A stretch of DNA of 64,000 nucleotides, from NCBI RefSeq assembly GCF_027214005.1, contig NZ_JAPWGY010000006.1:1-64000 (forward strand). Reading direction: 5' to 3'. A model generated the notes under the pieces. That model did no database searches. It had not been told where the DNA came from and saw only the letters and a program-made list of their open reading frames with translations. Shown here piece by piece: positions 19,167 to 28,322 of the stretch (position 1 is the first letter of the stretch; each line of letters opens with the position of its first letter). This stretch comes from Kiloniella laminariae. Its GTDB lineage: Bacteria; Pseudomonadota; Alphaproteobacteria; Kiloniellales; Kiloniellaceae. Made by a program: the position numbers and the translations under genes.

Positions 19167-19586
19167 TCAGGCGTCGGCTTTGGGTTTCCAGGGAATCTGT
19201 GCAAAGGCCACACCTTCTTCCTTTAATTCCTTGGCATCCACCTCACTGGCTTCGCCATAGATGTTCGTTTTATCTGATTCCCCATAGTGAATTTTCCGGG
19301 CTTCTTTGGCAAAGTCCTTGCCCACATAGTCAAAATTGTCCTCGACGACCTTCTGGGCCTGAGCCAAAAATTTTTGGACTTTGGCAAGATCATCATAGGA
19401 TTTTGTCTTTTTCTCACTCTTCGCCAGGCTGACATTCGGCGCCATCAAGGCCTTTGAAACGGCCGTGGAAGCACAGTTTGGGCAAGAGATAACGCCGAGA
19501 TCCGACTGGCTGCGAAAGGCCGCGCTATCCTTAAACCAGGCTTCAAAAACGTGATTGTTCTCACATTTCAGATCAAAAAGAATCAT
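19167..19586 (-). CDS. DUF1178 family protein
   Basis: A 139-residue cytosolic protein with zinc-ribbon-like cysteines at the N-terminus (LKCENNHVFEAWF and CPNCAS), followed by a charged region and the conserved EARKIHYGE and GEASEVDAKEL blocks. The family is widespread in Alphaproteobacteria and often sits beside the nitrilase and glutaredoxin genes, as here; its function is unknown. Convergent with ubiG, 54 bases away. Confidence 0.88.
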   Translation of the reverse strand: MILFDLKCENNHVFEAWFKDSAAFRSQSDLGVISCPNCASTAVSKALMAPNVSLAKSEKKTKSYDDLAKVQKFLAQAQKVVEDNFDYVGKDFAKEARKIHYGESDKTNIYGEASEVDAKELKEEGVAFAQIPWKPKADA

Positions 19587-19791
19587 GTCCGTCCCGCTTT
19601 AAACACACCAACACACACACTCCATAGATGGTTATTGCCGCAGTGCTTCTCAATGGTCAAGCTATCTCGGATCAGGCGAGCGACGTCCCCCCATCCGGTT
19701 GTTTATTTCTATCTTGGCAAAGTTGCCTTATCCTGCCCCGCAGGATACCCCGCTTCATAACTTCCACGAGCACGGCTACTGGCGACAATCT

Positions 19792-20307
19792 ATGACTGAT
19801 CCCTCCCCCTGGGTGCTCCGCTTTGCACCCTGTATCAAGAAAGACTCAACCGTACTTGATCTGGCTTGTGGCTCTGGTCGACATGCCCGTCTCTTCTTAA
19901 TGAACGGACATTATATCACGGCTCTGGACAAGAACACAGAAAACCTCGCAGATATCAGGGATTTCCCCGGAGTCGAAGTCATCCAGTCCGATCTGGAAGA
20001 CGGCTCGCCTTTTCCCCTCTCCGGAAGAAAATTTGGTGGTGTAATCGTCACCAATTACCTGCACCGCCCCCTGCTCCCCCTTCTTGCAGGTCTACTTGAG
20101 CCCGGGGGCGTCCTCATCTATGAAACCTTCATGCTCGGTAATGAAAAATTCGGACGTCCGAACAATCCCGACTTTCTTTTGCGCTCACAAGAGCTCCTCG
20201 AAAGCTTCCGGGACAGCCTGACGATCAAGGCATATGAAGAAGAAATCCTCGGCAGTCCCACCCCGGCAGTTGTCCAGAGAATCTGTGCTGTAAAACCCGG
20301 AGCATAA
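19792..20307 (+). CDS. Class I SAM-dependent methyltransferase (TehB-like)
   Basis: A 171-residue small methyltransferase with SAM motif VLDLACGSGRHARLF near residue 25, acidic loop ALDKN, and NYLHRPLLP at the catalytic position. I take ATG 19792 (MTDPSPWVLRF), which matches how the family usually begins. An in-frame TTG at 19699 would add 31 residues (including HNFHEHGYW). The Shine-Dalgarno is weak for both. Substrate unknown. Confidence 0.8.
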   Translation: MTDPSPWVLRFAPCIKKDSTVLDLACGSGRHARLFLMNGHYITALDKNTENLADIRDFPGVEVIQSDLEDGSPFPLSGRKFGGVIVTNYLHRPLLPLLAGLLEPGGVLIYETFMLGNEKFGRPNNPDFLLRSQELLESFRDSLTIKAYEEEILGSPTPAVVQRICAVKPGA

Positions 20308-20308
20308 A

Positions 20309-20356
20309 AAAAAGCCGCAAAGCTCTGGAGATTTCCCCCGTCGCTCCCGGCTTTTT
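20309..20356. terminator. Bidirectional terminator between methyltransferase and nitrilase genes
   Basis: AAAAAGCCG (20309-20317) pairs with CGGCTTTTT (20348-20356). An inner GGAG/CTCC pair shortens the loop. The A and T runs serve both convergent genes. Confidence 0.55.
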
Positions 20357-20386
20357 CAAAATGCATCCAATACATCTGCCAAATGG

Positions 20387-21205
20387 TCAGATAGAAAACT
20401 CTCGGTCATGCTCGATCGAGGGAACCATGGTACGCGCTTGGGCAACCCGCGCAAGATCAATATCGGCGACGATCACCCCCGGAGCACTTCCCGCATCCGC
20501 CAGAACTTCTCCCCAAGGAGCAATGATCAGCGAGTGACCATAGGTCTCGCGTCCCTCGGCATGAACACCACACTGTGCTGCTGCGATCACAAAACAGCCG
20601 TTCTCGATTGCGCGTGCCTTTAAAAGCGTATGCCAGTGAGCAGCCCCGGTAAATTTGGTAAAGGCAGCCGGCGCTGTCAGGATAGAAGCCCCCGCCTTGG
20701 CCTGCGCCCGAAACAGATAGGGAAAGCGCAAATCATAACAGATTGCCATGCCCAGTTTTCCCCAGGGCAAATCAGCCATTCCTGCCTTTTCTCCAGGCCT
20801 GAAGGTTGCAGATTCCCGATAGGTCTGCCCATCGGGGATATCCACATCAAACATATGAATTTTTTCATATCGCGCTTTTATTGCCCCTGTCGGGTCAAAT
20901 AAATACGCCCGGTTTGCCGCACGCTTTTCTTCTGTTCCAACGATCAGGGAACCAATATGCAACCAGATACCCAATTCCTTCGCCAGCGCCGAAAAAGCCT
21001 TGACGGAAGGATGTTTTTCTTCTGGCAGAGCCTTGGCGAGCAGACGTTTTTTGTCTGGTTCCATCATCGTGGTGCATTCAGGTGTCTGGACATATTCAGC
21101 ACCCTGGGCATGTGCCTCGCGAATCAACGCGCTTGCCTGCACCAGAGAAACCTCATCCTCACGATCCGCTGTCAACTGAACACAGGCTGCTCGAAAATGA
21201 CTCAT
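20387..21205 (-). CDS. Carbon-nitrogen hydrolase (Nit1/deaminated glutathione amidase-like)
   Basis: A 272-residue nitrilase-superfamily amidase. The catalytic triad can be read as E43 (TPECTTMM), a lysine near 114 (RYEKIHMFD) and a cysteine near 154 (ICYDLRFPY). Closest in pattern to Nit1 enzymes that hydrolyse deaminated glutathione, a metabolite-repair role. Its ATG overlaps the stop codon of grxC, which fits a glutathione-linked job. omega-Amidase (Nit2) is the main alternative. Confidence 0.88.
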   Translation of the reverse strand: MSHFRAACVQLTADREDEVSLVQASALIREAHAQGAEYVQTPECTTMMEPDKKRLLAKALPEEKHPSVKAFSALAKELGIWLHIGSLIVGTEEKRAANRAYLFDPTGAIKARYEKIHMFDVDIPDGQTYRESATFRPGEKAGMADLPWGKLGMAICYDLRFPYLFRAQAKAGASILTAPAAFTKFTGAAHWHTLLKARAIENGCFVIAAAQCGVHAEGRETYGHSLIIAPWGEVLADAGSAPGVIVADIDLARVAQARTMVPSIEHDREFSI

Positions 21206-21471
21206 GATGCTTTCCGCGTTTCCAGTTTGGCATCAAGACCGCCCGTAGCTTCAAGTGCCATAAGATCATCACAGCCGCCGATGTGCTCTTCGTTGATAAA
21301 GATCTGAGGAACAGAAGTGCGTCCACCGGCTCTCTCTACCATTTCCGGCTTGCGCCGGGGTTCCATCATGACATCAATTTCTTCAAAGCTGATGCCCTTG
21401 CTTTGAAGCAGCTTCTTGGCCCGTACACAATAGGGGCACAACATGCTTGTATAGATCACAACCTCAGCCAT
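21202..21471 (-). CDS. grxC: Glutaredoxin 3
   Basis: An 89-residue dithiol glutaredoxin with the active site CPYC (12-15) and the GSH-binding TSVPQIFI and GGCDDL motifs. It reduces disulfides and glutathione mixed disulfides in the cytosol. The gene overlaps the start of the downstream nitrilase gene by 4 bases (ATGA), so the two are translationally coupled. Confidence 0.96.
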   Translation of the reverse strand: MAEVVIYTSMLCPYCVRAKKLLQSKGISFEEIDVMMEPRRKPEMVERAGGRTSVPQIFINEEHIGGCDDLMALEATGGLDAKLETRKAS

Positions 21472-21596
21472 CAGGGCAGTCCTCTTTCAATATCACCTGG
21501 TTCCCTTGTCGAACGGAACCTCTTTCCTTGAGAATATGTAGAGCCTGCTCCGCAAAAGTACAGAGCTAATCACGGTTTTTTTATAGCTGTGATATT

Positions 21597-22325
21597 TCAG
21601 CCTTCTCGCAAAACACGGGCAAGGACAAGCGCCCGAACAGAACCGGCCCCCGCTTTCCGAAGGACTTTGCTACAGGCATCCAGTGTCGCACCTGTTGTGT
21701 AGACATCATCAATCAGAAGAATATTTTGCCCTTCAAGACCAACCTTTCGAGCTGGATTTGCATCGAAAGCCCCGGCAACGTTTCTCCAGCGCCCGTTACT
21801 CGACAGCTGTCCCTGTGAGACGGTATTTTTCCGGCGCAACAACAAATCAGGGGCAAAGGCCTTGCCATGCTGCCGGGCAAGAGCTTTGGCCAGCAAAGCC
21901 GACTGATTATATCGGCGGGCCAAAAGACGCCGGGGATGCAACGGCACCGGAACCAGAACATCAACACTGCTCCAGAGTTCTCGCCCCGCGCCGGACATCC
22001 ATTGCGCAAAAACCGCTGTCAGATGCGTCCTGTCCGCATGTTTGTAGCCGATAATCATATCTTTGCTGTACGCATCATAGGAAAGTGCGGCACGGCAACA
22101 GTCAAAGGCCTTGGGACGACCCTGACAATCTCCACATAAGGCATCCTTGCCAGGCGACAGTTCAAAAGGATAGCCACAACACTGGCAACAAGGATCGCCC
22201 AGGAACGTCAACTGCCCCCAGCAATCAGCACAGACCCCCTGATTACCCTGCACAGCTTCTCCACAGCTGCCACAGACTGGTGGCAGCAGATAGTCAACAA
22301 GGTTGTGCCAAATTCCCGCGAGCAT
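21597..22325 (-). CDS. comF: ComF family amidophosphoribosyltransferase-like protein
   Basis: A 242-residue protein with N-terminal zinc-ribbon cysteine pairs (CGSCGEA, CADCWG, CCQCCG, CGDCQG) and a C-terminal phosphoribosyltransferase domain with the PRPP loop ILLIDDVYTTGAT. ComF homologues help transfer internalised DNA in natural transformation; in Alphaproteobacteria the gene is universal and its role is not settled. Precedes grxC on the minus strand. Confidence 0.93.
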   Translation of the reverse strand: MLAGIWHNLVDYLLPPVCGSCGEAVQGNQGVCADCWGQLTFLGDPCCQCCGYPFELSPGKDALCGDCQGRPKAFDCCRAALSYDAYSKDMIIGYKHADRTHLTAVFAQWMSGAGRELWSSVDVLVPVPLHPRRLLARRYNQSALLAKALARQHGKAFAPDLLLRRKNTVSQGQLSSNGRWRNVAGAFDANPARKVGLEGQNILLIDDVYTTGATLDACSKVLRKAGAGSVRALVLARVLREG

Positions 22326-22559
22326 TCAAATCGCCCTAAGCCCAATTATCCCCTAGACGCTAGCGGAACTTTCCTTTTTCTGAAAGCCTCCTTCCTTTCT
22401 GTTCCTCGCACAGGCCCATCATGCTGGGAAAAGAGACGTTGATGACGACAGGATACTTCCCTGTTCGGTGAATGGTCAGGGATCTGATAACAGGGGATGG
22501 TCATCGAAAGGCAATCTGTTATAACCAGCTAAAGAACCGGCGCCACAGCTGTTCTGCTT

Positions 22560-23465
22560 GTGAATCACATAAAATGGGACCACCCTGTGACGGCTGATAT
22601 CTATATTTTTGATCGAAAATCCGTTGACCTCCATCGTAATCGGGCATCTGGAAACCTGGATAATCATGACTTTCTCCTGCAGGAAGTCGCTGATCGCCTC
22701 GGTGACCGGCTTCTGGATATCACTCGCACATTCCCCAAAGCTCTCGATCTTGGTTCACAGCATGAACTGCTGGTACGGACTCTTGGTTCTCGCGGAGACA
22801 TCAAAGATTTTTCTGCTCTGGAATACAGTGCGAACAAAGAAACTGCGGGCGAAACAAACCTGATCCATGAGGAACTCCTCCCCGTAGAGGCAAACAGTTT
22901 TGATCTTGTGATCAGCAATCTCTGCCTGCATTGGGTGAATGACCTGCCTGGGACTTTTGTCCAGATTAACAGATGCCTTAAGCCCGACGGGCTTTTTCTC
23001 GCGGCCATGATCGGCGGGGAAAGTCTGAAGGAATTGCGCAGTGCCCTGATGGAAGCAGAAATGGAAGTTGAGGGAGGGGTGAGCCCACGCGTTTCTCCTC
23101 TTATCGATGTCCGGGATGCAGGCGCCCTGTTACAGCGGGCAGGTTTCGCCCTGCCTGTTGCGGATTTTGATCGTATAGAAGTCAGTTATGCTTCAGCTTT
23201 TGATCTGATGAAAGAACTGCGCGGAATGGGCGAGACCAATGCTGTCCACAACCGCCGTAAAAATTTCACCCGCAGAGAAACTCTCCTGAGAGCTGCCGAA
23301 ATATATCAGGATAAATTTCTGGATGATGAGGGGCGGATCATGGTCACCTTTGATATTATCTATCTGGCGGGCTGGGCACCTCACGACTCGCAACAAAAAC
23401 CATTACGCCCCGGAAGTGCAACAGCCAGTCTCGCTGATTTCCTCACACCCGGTGAGAAAAGCTAA
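22560..23465 (+). CDS. Methyltransferase-domain protein (NDUFAF5/BioC-like)
   Basis: A 301-residue class I methyltransferase homologue. IFDRKSVDLHRNRA near the N-terminus and NLCLHWVNDLPGTF are characteristic of the alphaproteobacterial family related to mitochondrial NDUFAF5 (an arginine hydroxylase for complex I) and to BioC. SAM motif I reads ALDLGSQHELLV. GTG 22560 is the first start; GTG 22587 gives a product closer to family length. Divergent from comF, consistent with common alphaproteobacterial synteny. The reaction is not determined. Confidence 0.85.
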   Translation: MNHIKWDHPVTADIYIFDRKSVDLHRNRASGNLDNHDFLLQEVADRLGDRLLDITRTFPKALDLGSQHELLVRTLGSRGDIKDFSALEYSANKETAGETNLIHEELLPVEANSFDLVISNLCLHWVNDLPGTFVQINRCLKPDGLFLAAMIGGESLKELRSALMEAEMEVEGGVSPRVSPLIDVRDAGALLQRAGFALPVADFDRIEVSYASAFDLMKELRGMGETNAVHNRRKNFTRRETLLRAAEIYQDKFLDDEGRIMVTFDIIYLAGWAPHDSQQKPLRPGSATASLADFLTPGEKS

Positions 23466-23472
23466 AGCTGTT

Positions 23473-23742
23473 TCAGACTGTCTCGCTGGTCAGGGTAAAG
23501 AAGTCACCAAGCGAATCACCGGGATAGGTCGAGGCATTCTTGAAATATATCAGGATAAAAACCCGGATCGCTGTCGTGAACGACGCACCGTCTCTTGCTT
23601 CATCGACCAGCGTACAGATCTCACCCAAAGGACGATTTTCACGCACACAGATTTCGAACAGCGCCTCCCACATTTCCGGCTCCATCCGAACAGAAGTCCG
23701 GCGTCCTTCAAGAGACACGTTTTTGTTCACCAGTGTAGACAT
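23473..23742 (-). CDS. Ribbon-helix-helix domain protein (paralogue 1)
   Basis: An 89-residue protein with a conserved RHH_4-like core: SLEGRRTSVRMEPEMWEAL, ENRPLGEICTLVDEA, FTTAIRVFILIYF. It is likely a DNA-binding dimer, but target and role are unknown. GGAG precedes the ATG. A second copy of the same family lies at 48557-48925. Convergent with the methyltransferase gene, 7 bases apart. Confidence 0.85.
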   Translation of the reverse strand: MSTLVNKNVSLEGRRTSVRMEPEMWEALFEICVRENRPLGEICTLVDEARDGASFTTAIRVFILIYFKNASTYPGDSLGDFFTLTSETV

Positions 23743-23844
23743 CTATTCTCCGCTTTCCAGATCATCATATCGGAAAGCACCCCCTTGTATAAGCACCCCC
23801 ATAAGTTTGGAGTCATCTAGCCTGTAAGTCATTCTTCGTGGATT

Positions 23845-24303
23845 TTACAGTAAATCACGTAACAATGCTACAAGGGGTTCATCAGCAGCAGGCATCGGAT
23901 AATCCCGGAGACGAACCGGGCGTACCCAGGTCACCTGTTGCCCTTCCTGCGGCACCACCTGCCCCTGCCAGATACGGCAGACAAACAGGGGCATAAGAAG
24001 ATGAAAATCATCATAGCTATGAGAAGCAAAGGCAATCGGAGCAAGACAACTGGATCTTGTATCAATACCCAGTTCCTCTTTTAGCTCGCGCACCAGCGCC
24101 TGTTCCGGCGTTTCACCTGGATCAACCTTGCCCCCGGGAAATTCCCACAGCCCCGCCATGGATTTTCCTTCCGGACGTTGAGCAAGCAAAACCCGTCCAT
24201 CAGCATCAATCAAAGCCGCCGCAGCCACCAGAACAATCGGCTTGGCACTGGCCTGCCGGGCTTCGGCAGCCCAGCACCCCATTTCATCCTGTTGAATGGT
24301 CAT
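23845..24303 (-). CDS. mutT: 8-oxo-dGTP diphosphatase MutT
   Basis: Nudix hydrolase that removes oxidised dGTP and prevents A:T to C:G mutations. I choose ATG 24303, 152 residues, because AGGGA lies seven bases upstream; a start at 24333 would overlap argJ. The Nudix box runs from residue 57 to 79 ([18 protein letters not shown], then KEELGI) and the segment before it, [10 protein letters not shown], is typical of MutT. It follows argJ by 10 bases, the standard alphaproteobacterial argJ-mutT pair. Confidence 0.93.
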   Translation of the reverse strand: MTIQQDEMGCWAAEARQASAKPIVLVAAAALIDADGRVLLAQRPEGKSMAGLWEFPGGKVDPGETPEQALVRELKEELGIDTRSSCLAPIAFASHSYDDFHLLMPLFVCRIWQGQVVPQEGQQVTWVRPVRLRDYPMPAADEPLVALLRDLL

Positions 24304-24313
24304 CTGACCATCC

Positions 24314-25546
24314 CTAGCTACGATAGTCTGCATTGATATCGATATAACCGTGGGTCAGATCACAGGTCCAGACCGTCGCACGCCCCTGCCCAACTCCAAC
24401 ATCAACCGTAATATCGATCTCCTGCCCCTTCATATGCGCGGCAACAGGTGTCTCGTCAAACCCTTCAACTCTCTGGCCATCCCGGGCAATGGTCACACCG
24501 CCCATAGCAATGGAAAGCTTGTCCCGGTCGGCCCGCTCGCCTGATTTACCAACCGCCGCAACAACACGTCCCCAGTTTGCGTCTTCACCAGCAATCGCCG
24601 TTTTCACCAAAGGAGAGTTTGCAATGGTCAACCCAATCCGACGGGCGGCCAGATCACTCTCGGCACCGGTGACAGCAACAGTTACAAATTTGGTTGCCCC
24701 CTCCCCATCCCGTACAATCTGATGAGCCAGATCCTGTAACAGATCATTCAGGGCAGAAACAAAATCAGCCAGTTCTGGTGCATCTGCATTCAGATAAAGC
24801 TCGTTATCAACTTTACCCGTTGCGCAAAACAGCAAGGTGTCGCTGGTAGAGGTATCACTATCCACTGTTATAGCGTTAAACGACTGATCGGCTCCCCGTG
24901 AGATAAGAGTCTGCAACACAGCCGCAGGAATAGCAGCATCCGTTGCAACAAAACTCAACATCGTCGCCATATCAGGCGCAATCATTCCGGACCCTTTGGC
25001 TATACCGTTAATGGTAACAGTCTTTCCATCAATCTTGGCTGAACGCACCGCGCCCTTGGCAAAGGTATCCGTCGTCATAATGGCCCGAGCAGCCGCTTCC
25101 CAGGCATCTCCATCCAGATCAGCCTTGAGGGCACCAAGGGCAGAAGTAATGCGCTGGTCGGGTAAAGGTTCTCCGATTACCCCCGTAGAGGCGACAAAAA
25201 TTTCCTCGGGACGGCATCCCAACTCCGCTGCCGTTGCCTCAACAGTCCGGGCCACGGACTCCTCGCCAACACGCCCGGTAAAGGCATTTGAATTGCCAGA
25301 ATTTACGATCACGGCTCTGGCCTGCCCGGATCGCAAGTGCTTTTTGCAACAGTCGATTGCTGCTGAACAAGTGAGAGAACGGGTAAGGACACCACCAATC
25401 GTGGTACCTTCGTCAAAGACCATCATCAGGACATCTGTCCGACCAGGATACTTGATGCCACAGGCACGCGTGGCAAGACGAACCCCATCGACAACAGGCA
25501 TAACCGGAAAAGCTGCGGGTGCGAGCGGTGATAATTTAAGTCCCAT
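24314..25546 (-). CDS. argJ: Bifunctional ornithine acetyltransferase / N-acetylglutamate synthase
   Basis: Transfers the acetyl group from N-acetylornithine to glutamate in arginine synthesis. The 410-residue precursor self-cleaves before the nucleophilic Thr195 in [12 protein letters not shown] to give alpha and beta chains. [11 protein letters not shown] and the Thr-Gly oxyanion segment [10 protein letters not shown] are conserved. It is co-transcribed with mutT. The terminator of the upstream parvulin operon lies about 35 bases before the start. Confidence 0.97.
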   Translation of the reverse strand: MGLKLSPLAPAAFPVMPVVDGVRLATRACGIKYPGRTDVLMMVFDEGTTIGGVLTRSLTCSAAIDCCKKHLRSGQARAVIVNSGNSNAFTGRVGEESVARTVEATAAELGCRPEEIFVASTGVIGEPLPDQRITSALGALKADLDGDAWEAAARAIMTTDTFAKGAVRSAKIDGKTVTINGIAKGSGMIAPDMATMLSFVATDAAIPAAVLQTLISRGADQSFNAITVDSDTSTSDTLLFCATGKVDNELYLNADAPELADFVSALNDLLQDLAHQIVRDGEGATKFVTVAVTGAESDLAARRIGLTIANSPLVKTAIAGEDANWGRVVAAVGKSGERADRDKLSIAMGGVTIARDGQRVEGFDETPVAAHMKGQEIDITVDVGVGQGRATVWTCDLTHGYIDINADYRS

Positions 25547-25580
25547 GAAACCATCCTCACATTGAACAAAAGGTTTGGCA

Positions 25581-25607
25581 AAAAAAAGCCCGGGAACAAC
25601 CCGGGCT
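25581..25607 (-). terminator. Strong terminator after the parvulin genes
   Basis: On the minus strand AGCCCGGG-TTGTT-CCCGGGCT is followed directly by TTTTTTT. It ends the transcript of the isomerase gene at 25614-26570. Confidence 0.9.
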
Positions 25608-25613
25608 CTCTCT

Positions 25614-26570
25614 TTATTCGCTTACAGGAGCTTCGGCGTCTGCCGGGGCTTCCTCATTAACGGGCGCTTCTTCGGCATCAACCGGTGCGCTCTCTTCAGC
25701 TTCAGCTCCGATAATCTCGATCTCTACCCCACTTTTGAGGTTGGAGACAATAGTCTCGTAAGCTTTTTGCGAAAGTTCCGAACGCAGTTGTCCGTCGAGC
25801 TGTTCAGCTGTCGGTTGTTCAGAATCACGCTCGGCCTCAACTTTGATCACATGCCAGCCAAACTGGGTCTGAACCGGTGTTGAACTGTGCTCGCCCGGTT
25901 TCATCGTAAACGCGGCTTCAGCAAAAGGGCCAACCATCTGTTCTTTACGGAAGAAGCCCAGATCTCCACCGGTCGGACCGCTTGGTCCAGTGGATTTTTG
26001 CGTTGCAAGCTCGGCAAAATCAGCACCTTCGTCCAGTTCCTTGATCAGGCCTTTTGCTGTTTCCTCGTCTTCAACCAGAATATGCCTGGCGGAAACTTCC
26101 TTTACTGGCGGGTTGGCCACAAGATAATCCTGATAGGCCTGTTCGACGGCTTCATCAGAAACCTCGGCCTTGAGGGCACGATCCAGATAGGTCTGGACCA
26201 GAACCCGTTCCTTGACTTCGGAGAGGCGTTTCAGAACCTCTGGATCTCGGGCAAGATTGGAAGCCTCTGCTTCTTTTGTAATCAGCTTCAGATCAATCAC
26301 CTGATCCAGAAGCTCAGGCAGAATCATCTCGATCTGTGCCTGTGGAATATTTGGAATGCTTTCGGCAAACTTCAGAACTTCAGAACGACGGATTTCCATC
26401 TCGCCAACCCGCGCCATCAAGGGATCATCTGCCGAGACAGTTTCCGCAGGAGTTCCTGAGAACATTGAGGACCAGCTGTCGCCGTGAGCGCCGTATGAAT
26501 AACCGGCATAAGCCGCACCGAGCAATGCTACGCCACCAATGATTGGGAACAATATCTGTTTCGCAGACAT
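25614..26570 (-). CDS. Membrane-anchored parvulin-type peptidylprolyl isomerase
   Basis: A 318-residue periplasmic foldase: N-terminal membrane anchor or uncleaved signal (8-27), SurA-N-like chaperone helices (55-150), one PpiC domain (ARHILVEDEETA, GGDLGFFRKEQMVGPFAEAAF, TQFGWHVIKVE), and an Ala/Glu/Pro acidic tail. It probably helps fold exported proteins, possibly outer-membrane proteins. It lies after a second, larger isomerase of similar design on the same strand, 120 bases away. Confidence 0.88.
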   Translation of the reverse strand: MSAKQILFPIIGGVALLGAAYAGYSYGAHGDSWSSMFSGTPAETVSADDPLMARVGEMEIRRSEVLKFAESIPNIPQAQIEMILPELLDQVIDLKLITKEAEASNLARDPEVLKRLSEVKERVLVQTYLDRALKAEVSDEAVEQAYQDYLVANPPVKEVSARHILVEDEETAKGLIKELDEGADFAELATQKSTGPSGPTGGDLGFFRKEQMVGPFAEAAFTMKPGEHSSTPVQTQFGWHVIKVEAERDSEQPTAEQLDGQLRSELSQKAYETIVSNLKSGVEIEIIGAEAEESAPVDAEEAPVNEEAPADAEAPVSE

Positions 26571-26690
26571 CTTAGAAAGAACTCCTTGTGATTGATACAG
26601 GTGCTGGCCAGCCTGTGGGCCAGTCCCAAATTTCGGTCAGCAGCTAATATCAGCACTGTGACCAGATAAAGGCAAATTACACTAATTTAT

Positions 26691-28004
26691 CTACTGCGAA
26701 GGGAAAACAGAAATATCTGCATCCTTTCGAAGATCCCGCACCATCTTCTTGATCAGGTCCCGGCTGACTTCTCCGCGAATCTCTTCCTTCATATCTTCAA
26801 ACGCCGGTTGCTGAACTTCCCGCTTTTCCTCGAGCCGGATAACATGCCAGCCAAATTCGGTGGCAACAGGGGAGCGGGTAAACTCGCCCGTACTCAGTCC
26901 AAAAGCAGCGGTCGCGAATTCCGGATCCATGTCCTTTTGGCGGAACCAGCCAAGGTCCCCCCCTTTTTCAGCGGACGGCCCCTGGGAGAATTTTTTCGCC
27001 AGAAGAGGAAAATCTGCTCCGTTATCCAGCGCAATAATCAAGGCAAGCGCCTCATTCCGGGTTTCCACCAGGATATGGCTCGCCCTGATTTCAGCATTGG
27101 TGACATTCTCCAGCAACAATTCTGAATAGCGCTGTTTCAGCATGTCCTCGGTGATAAGTTCTTCGAGTTTACGATCAAGAAAAGCATCGCGGATAATCCG
27201 GTCCTCTGCCTGCTTTAAGCGGCGCTGTACCAGATCCTCCTCATCCACATCCGCATCCCGCCCAGCTTGTGAGAGAAGCTTCAGATCGATGGCACGGTCG
27301 ATCAGAATGGGCAACATCGCTTCCAGTTGTCCTTGATATTGCTCCGGCAGCTTGCGCGCATCCTGGATAATATCCTCCCAATAGATCTCATCCCCCTCGA
27401 CAACAGCAACAACAGGGCTTTCTTCTGACAGACGTGCCAGTTCGGCTTCAATATCGTTTTTTTGTTGTGTCACCGGAGGTTTTGGCTGGGCTTTTGGCTG
27501 GGGTGAATTTTGTGTTTCAACTGCACCACTTGTCTCAGGTTTCACATCTGGCCCGGTGGATTTGTTAAATCCCGGCGGCGGTACCAACCCTTCACGGGCC
27601 TTTCCGGTCGCTGCATTCGGGGATTCCAGTTTTTCTTGCACAATCGGCGCTGAAGGCACGATTGTTGACGGGGCAAGCGTTGGTTTCCCTAGGGTGCCCG
27701 GAGCAGCCTTAGGCACAGGCTGGGAAGTCACAGGAGTAGAATTATTCTCTGGTACAGGCAGCTGTTCGCTCTTGTCTTCAACAGGGATTTCGGTGGAAGT
27801 ATCAGCTGGCAGGGCCGCTGGGTCCTCCTCTTTTTCTTCCGCGTCCTCATCATCTCCAAAAAGAAATTTCAACAAATTCTCTCCGGATTTTTGCTGATCT
27901 ATTTGCCATTGTTCTTTTTTTTCAAGCTCGGCAAAGGCGGGGTGCAGAACTGACATGAAAGAAACCATGGCCGTGGCCATAAACAGCTTGTGACGACGAG
28001 GCAA
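26691..28004 (-). CDS. Periplasmic parvulin-type peptidylprolyl isomerase (SurA/PrsA-like)
   Basis: A 437-residue exported isomerase with a signal peptide (about 1-25), a long Pro/Glu/Thr-rich linker (50-185), SurA-like helices, and one PpiC domain (ASHILVETRNEA, GGDLGWFRQKDMDPEFATAAF, TEFGWHVIRLE). The pairing of two parvulins beside secA points to a job in handling proteins leaving the Sec translocon. Divergent from secA across 299 bases. Confidence 0.86.
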   Translation of the reverse strand: MPRRHKLFMATAMVSFMSVLHPAFAELEKKEQWQIDQQKSGENLLKFLFGDDEDAEEKEEDPAALPADTSTEIPVEDKSEQLPVPENNSTPVTSQPVPKAAPGTLGKPTLAPSTIVPSAPIVQEKLESPNAATGKAREGLVPPPGFNKSTGPDVKPETSGAVETQNSPQPKAQPKPPVTQQKNDIEAELARLSEESPVVAVVEGDEIYWEDIIQDARKLPEQYQGQLEAMLPILIDRAIDLKLLSQAGRDADVDEEDLVQRRLKQAEDRIIRDAFLDRKLEELITEDMLKQRYSELLLENVTNAEIRASHILVETRNEALALIIALDNGADFPLLAKKFSQGPSAEKGGDLGWFRQKDMDPEFATAAFGLSTGEFTRSPVATEFGWHVIRLEEKREVQQPAFEDMKEEIRGEVSRDLIKKMVRDLRKDADISVFPSQ

Positions 28005-28174
28005 AGCAACAGCTCCGAATGAGGCATGAACGATTAAGTTTTCTCTTACTACACCAAAGTACCTGCAACCAAAAGCAACTATCTCAACCAGATTTCCACT
28101 TCAAGATCCTTCAACCGCCTTGCCCCTGTGCTTCAACCCCAAGCGTCTTCACCCTGGTCACCTTTTAACCCCGG

Positions 28175-28197
28175 TCGCCTTTAGAGGGAGAAGGCGA
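28175..28197 (+). promoter_or_regulatory. Hairpin presenting a Shine-Dalgarno upstream of secA
   Basis: TCGCCTT (28175-28181) pairs with AAGGCGA (28191-28197) around the purine loop TAGAGGGAG. The ATG of the 41-codon ORF begins at the last base of the stem. It could control initiation of that ORF if the region is transcribed. Confidence 0.35.
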
Positions 28198-28322
28198 TGA
28201 GTAAAACCAGCTTCACATTGACATCAAGCAACGTGAAGCCTATGTCTCATTCTGACTTTTACTATCCAATTCTCGAACTGCGTTATCTCGCAAGGGGTTC
28301 TCTATGCTCGGCGCGCTTGTGA
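28197..28322 (+). CDS. Candidate 41-residue upstream ORF overlapping the secA start
   Basis: ATG 28197 has a very strong GAGGGAGAAGG Shine-Dalgarno and opens a 41-codon frame ([13 protein letters not shown]...) that ends in TGA at 28320-28322, overlapping the first 19 bases of secA in another frame. It has no export signal, unlike SecM. It may couple translation to secA. The predicted promoter at 28218 lies inside it, so one of the two predictions may be wrong. Confidence 0.3.
   Translation: MSKTSFTLTSSNVKPMSHSDFYYPILELRYLARGSLCSARL
28218..28246 (+). promoter_or_regulatory. Candidate sigma-70 promoter of secA
   Basis: A perfect TTGACA (28218-28223) is followed after 17 bases by TATGTC (28241-28246). 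It would give a leader of about 50 bases before secA ATG 28304. Confidence 0.5.
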
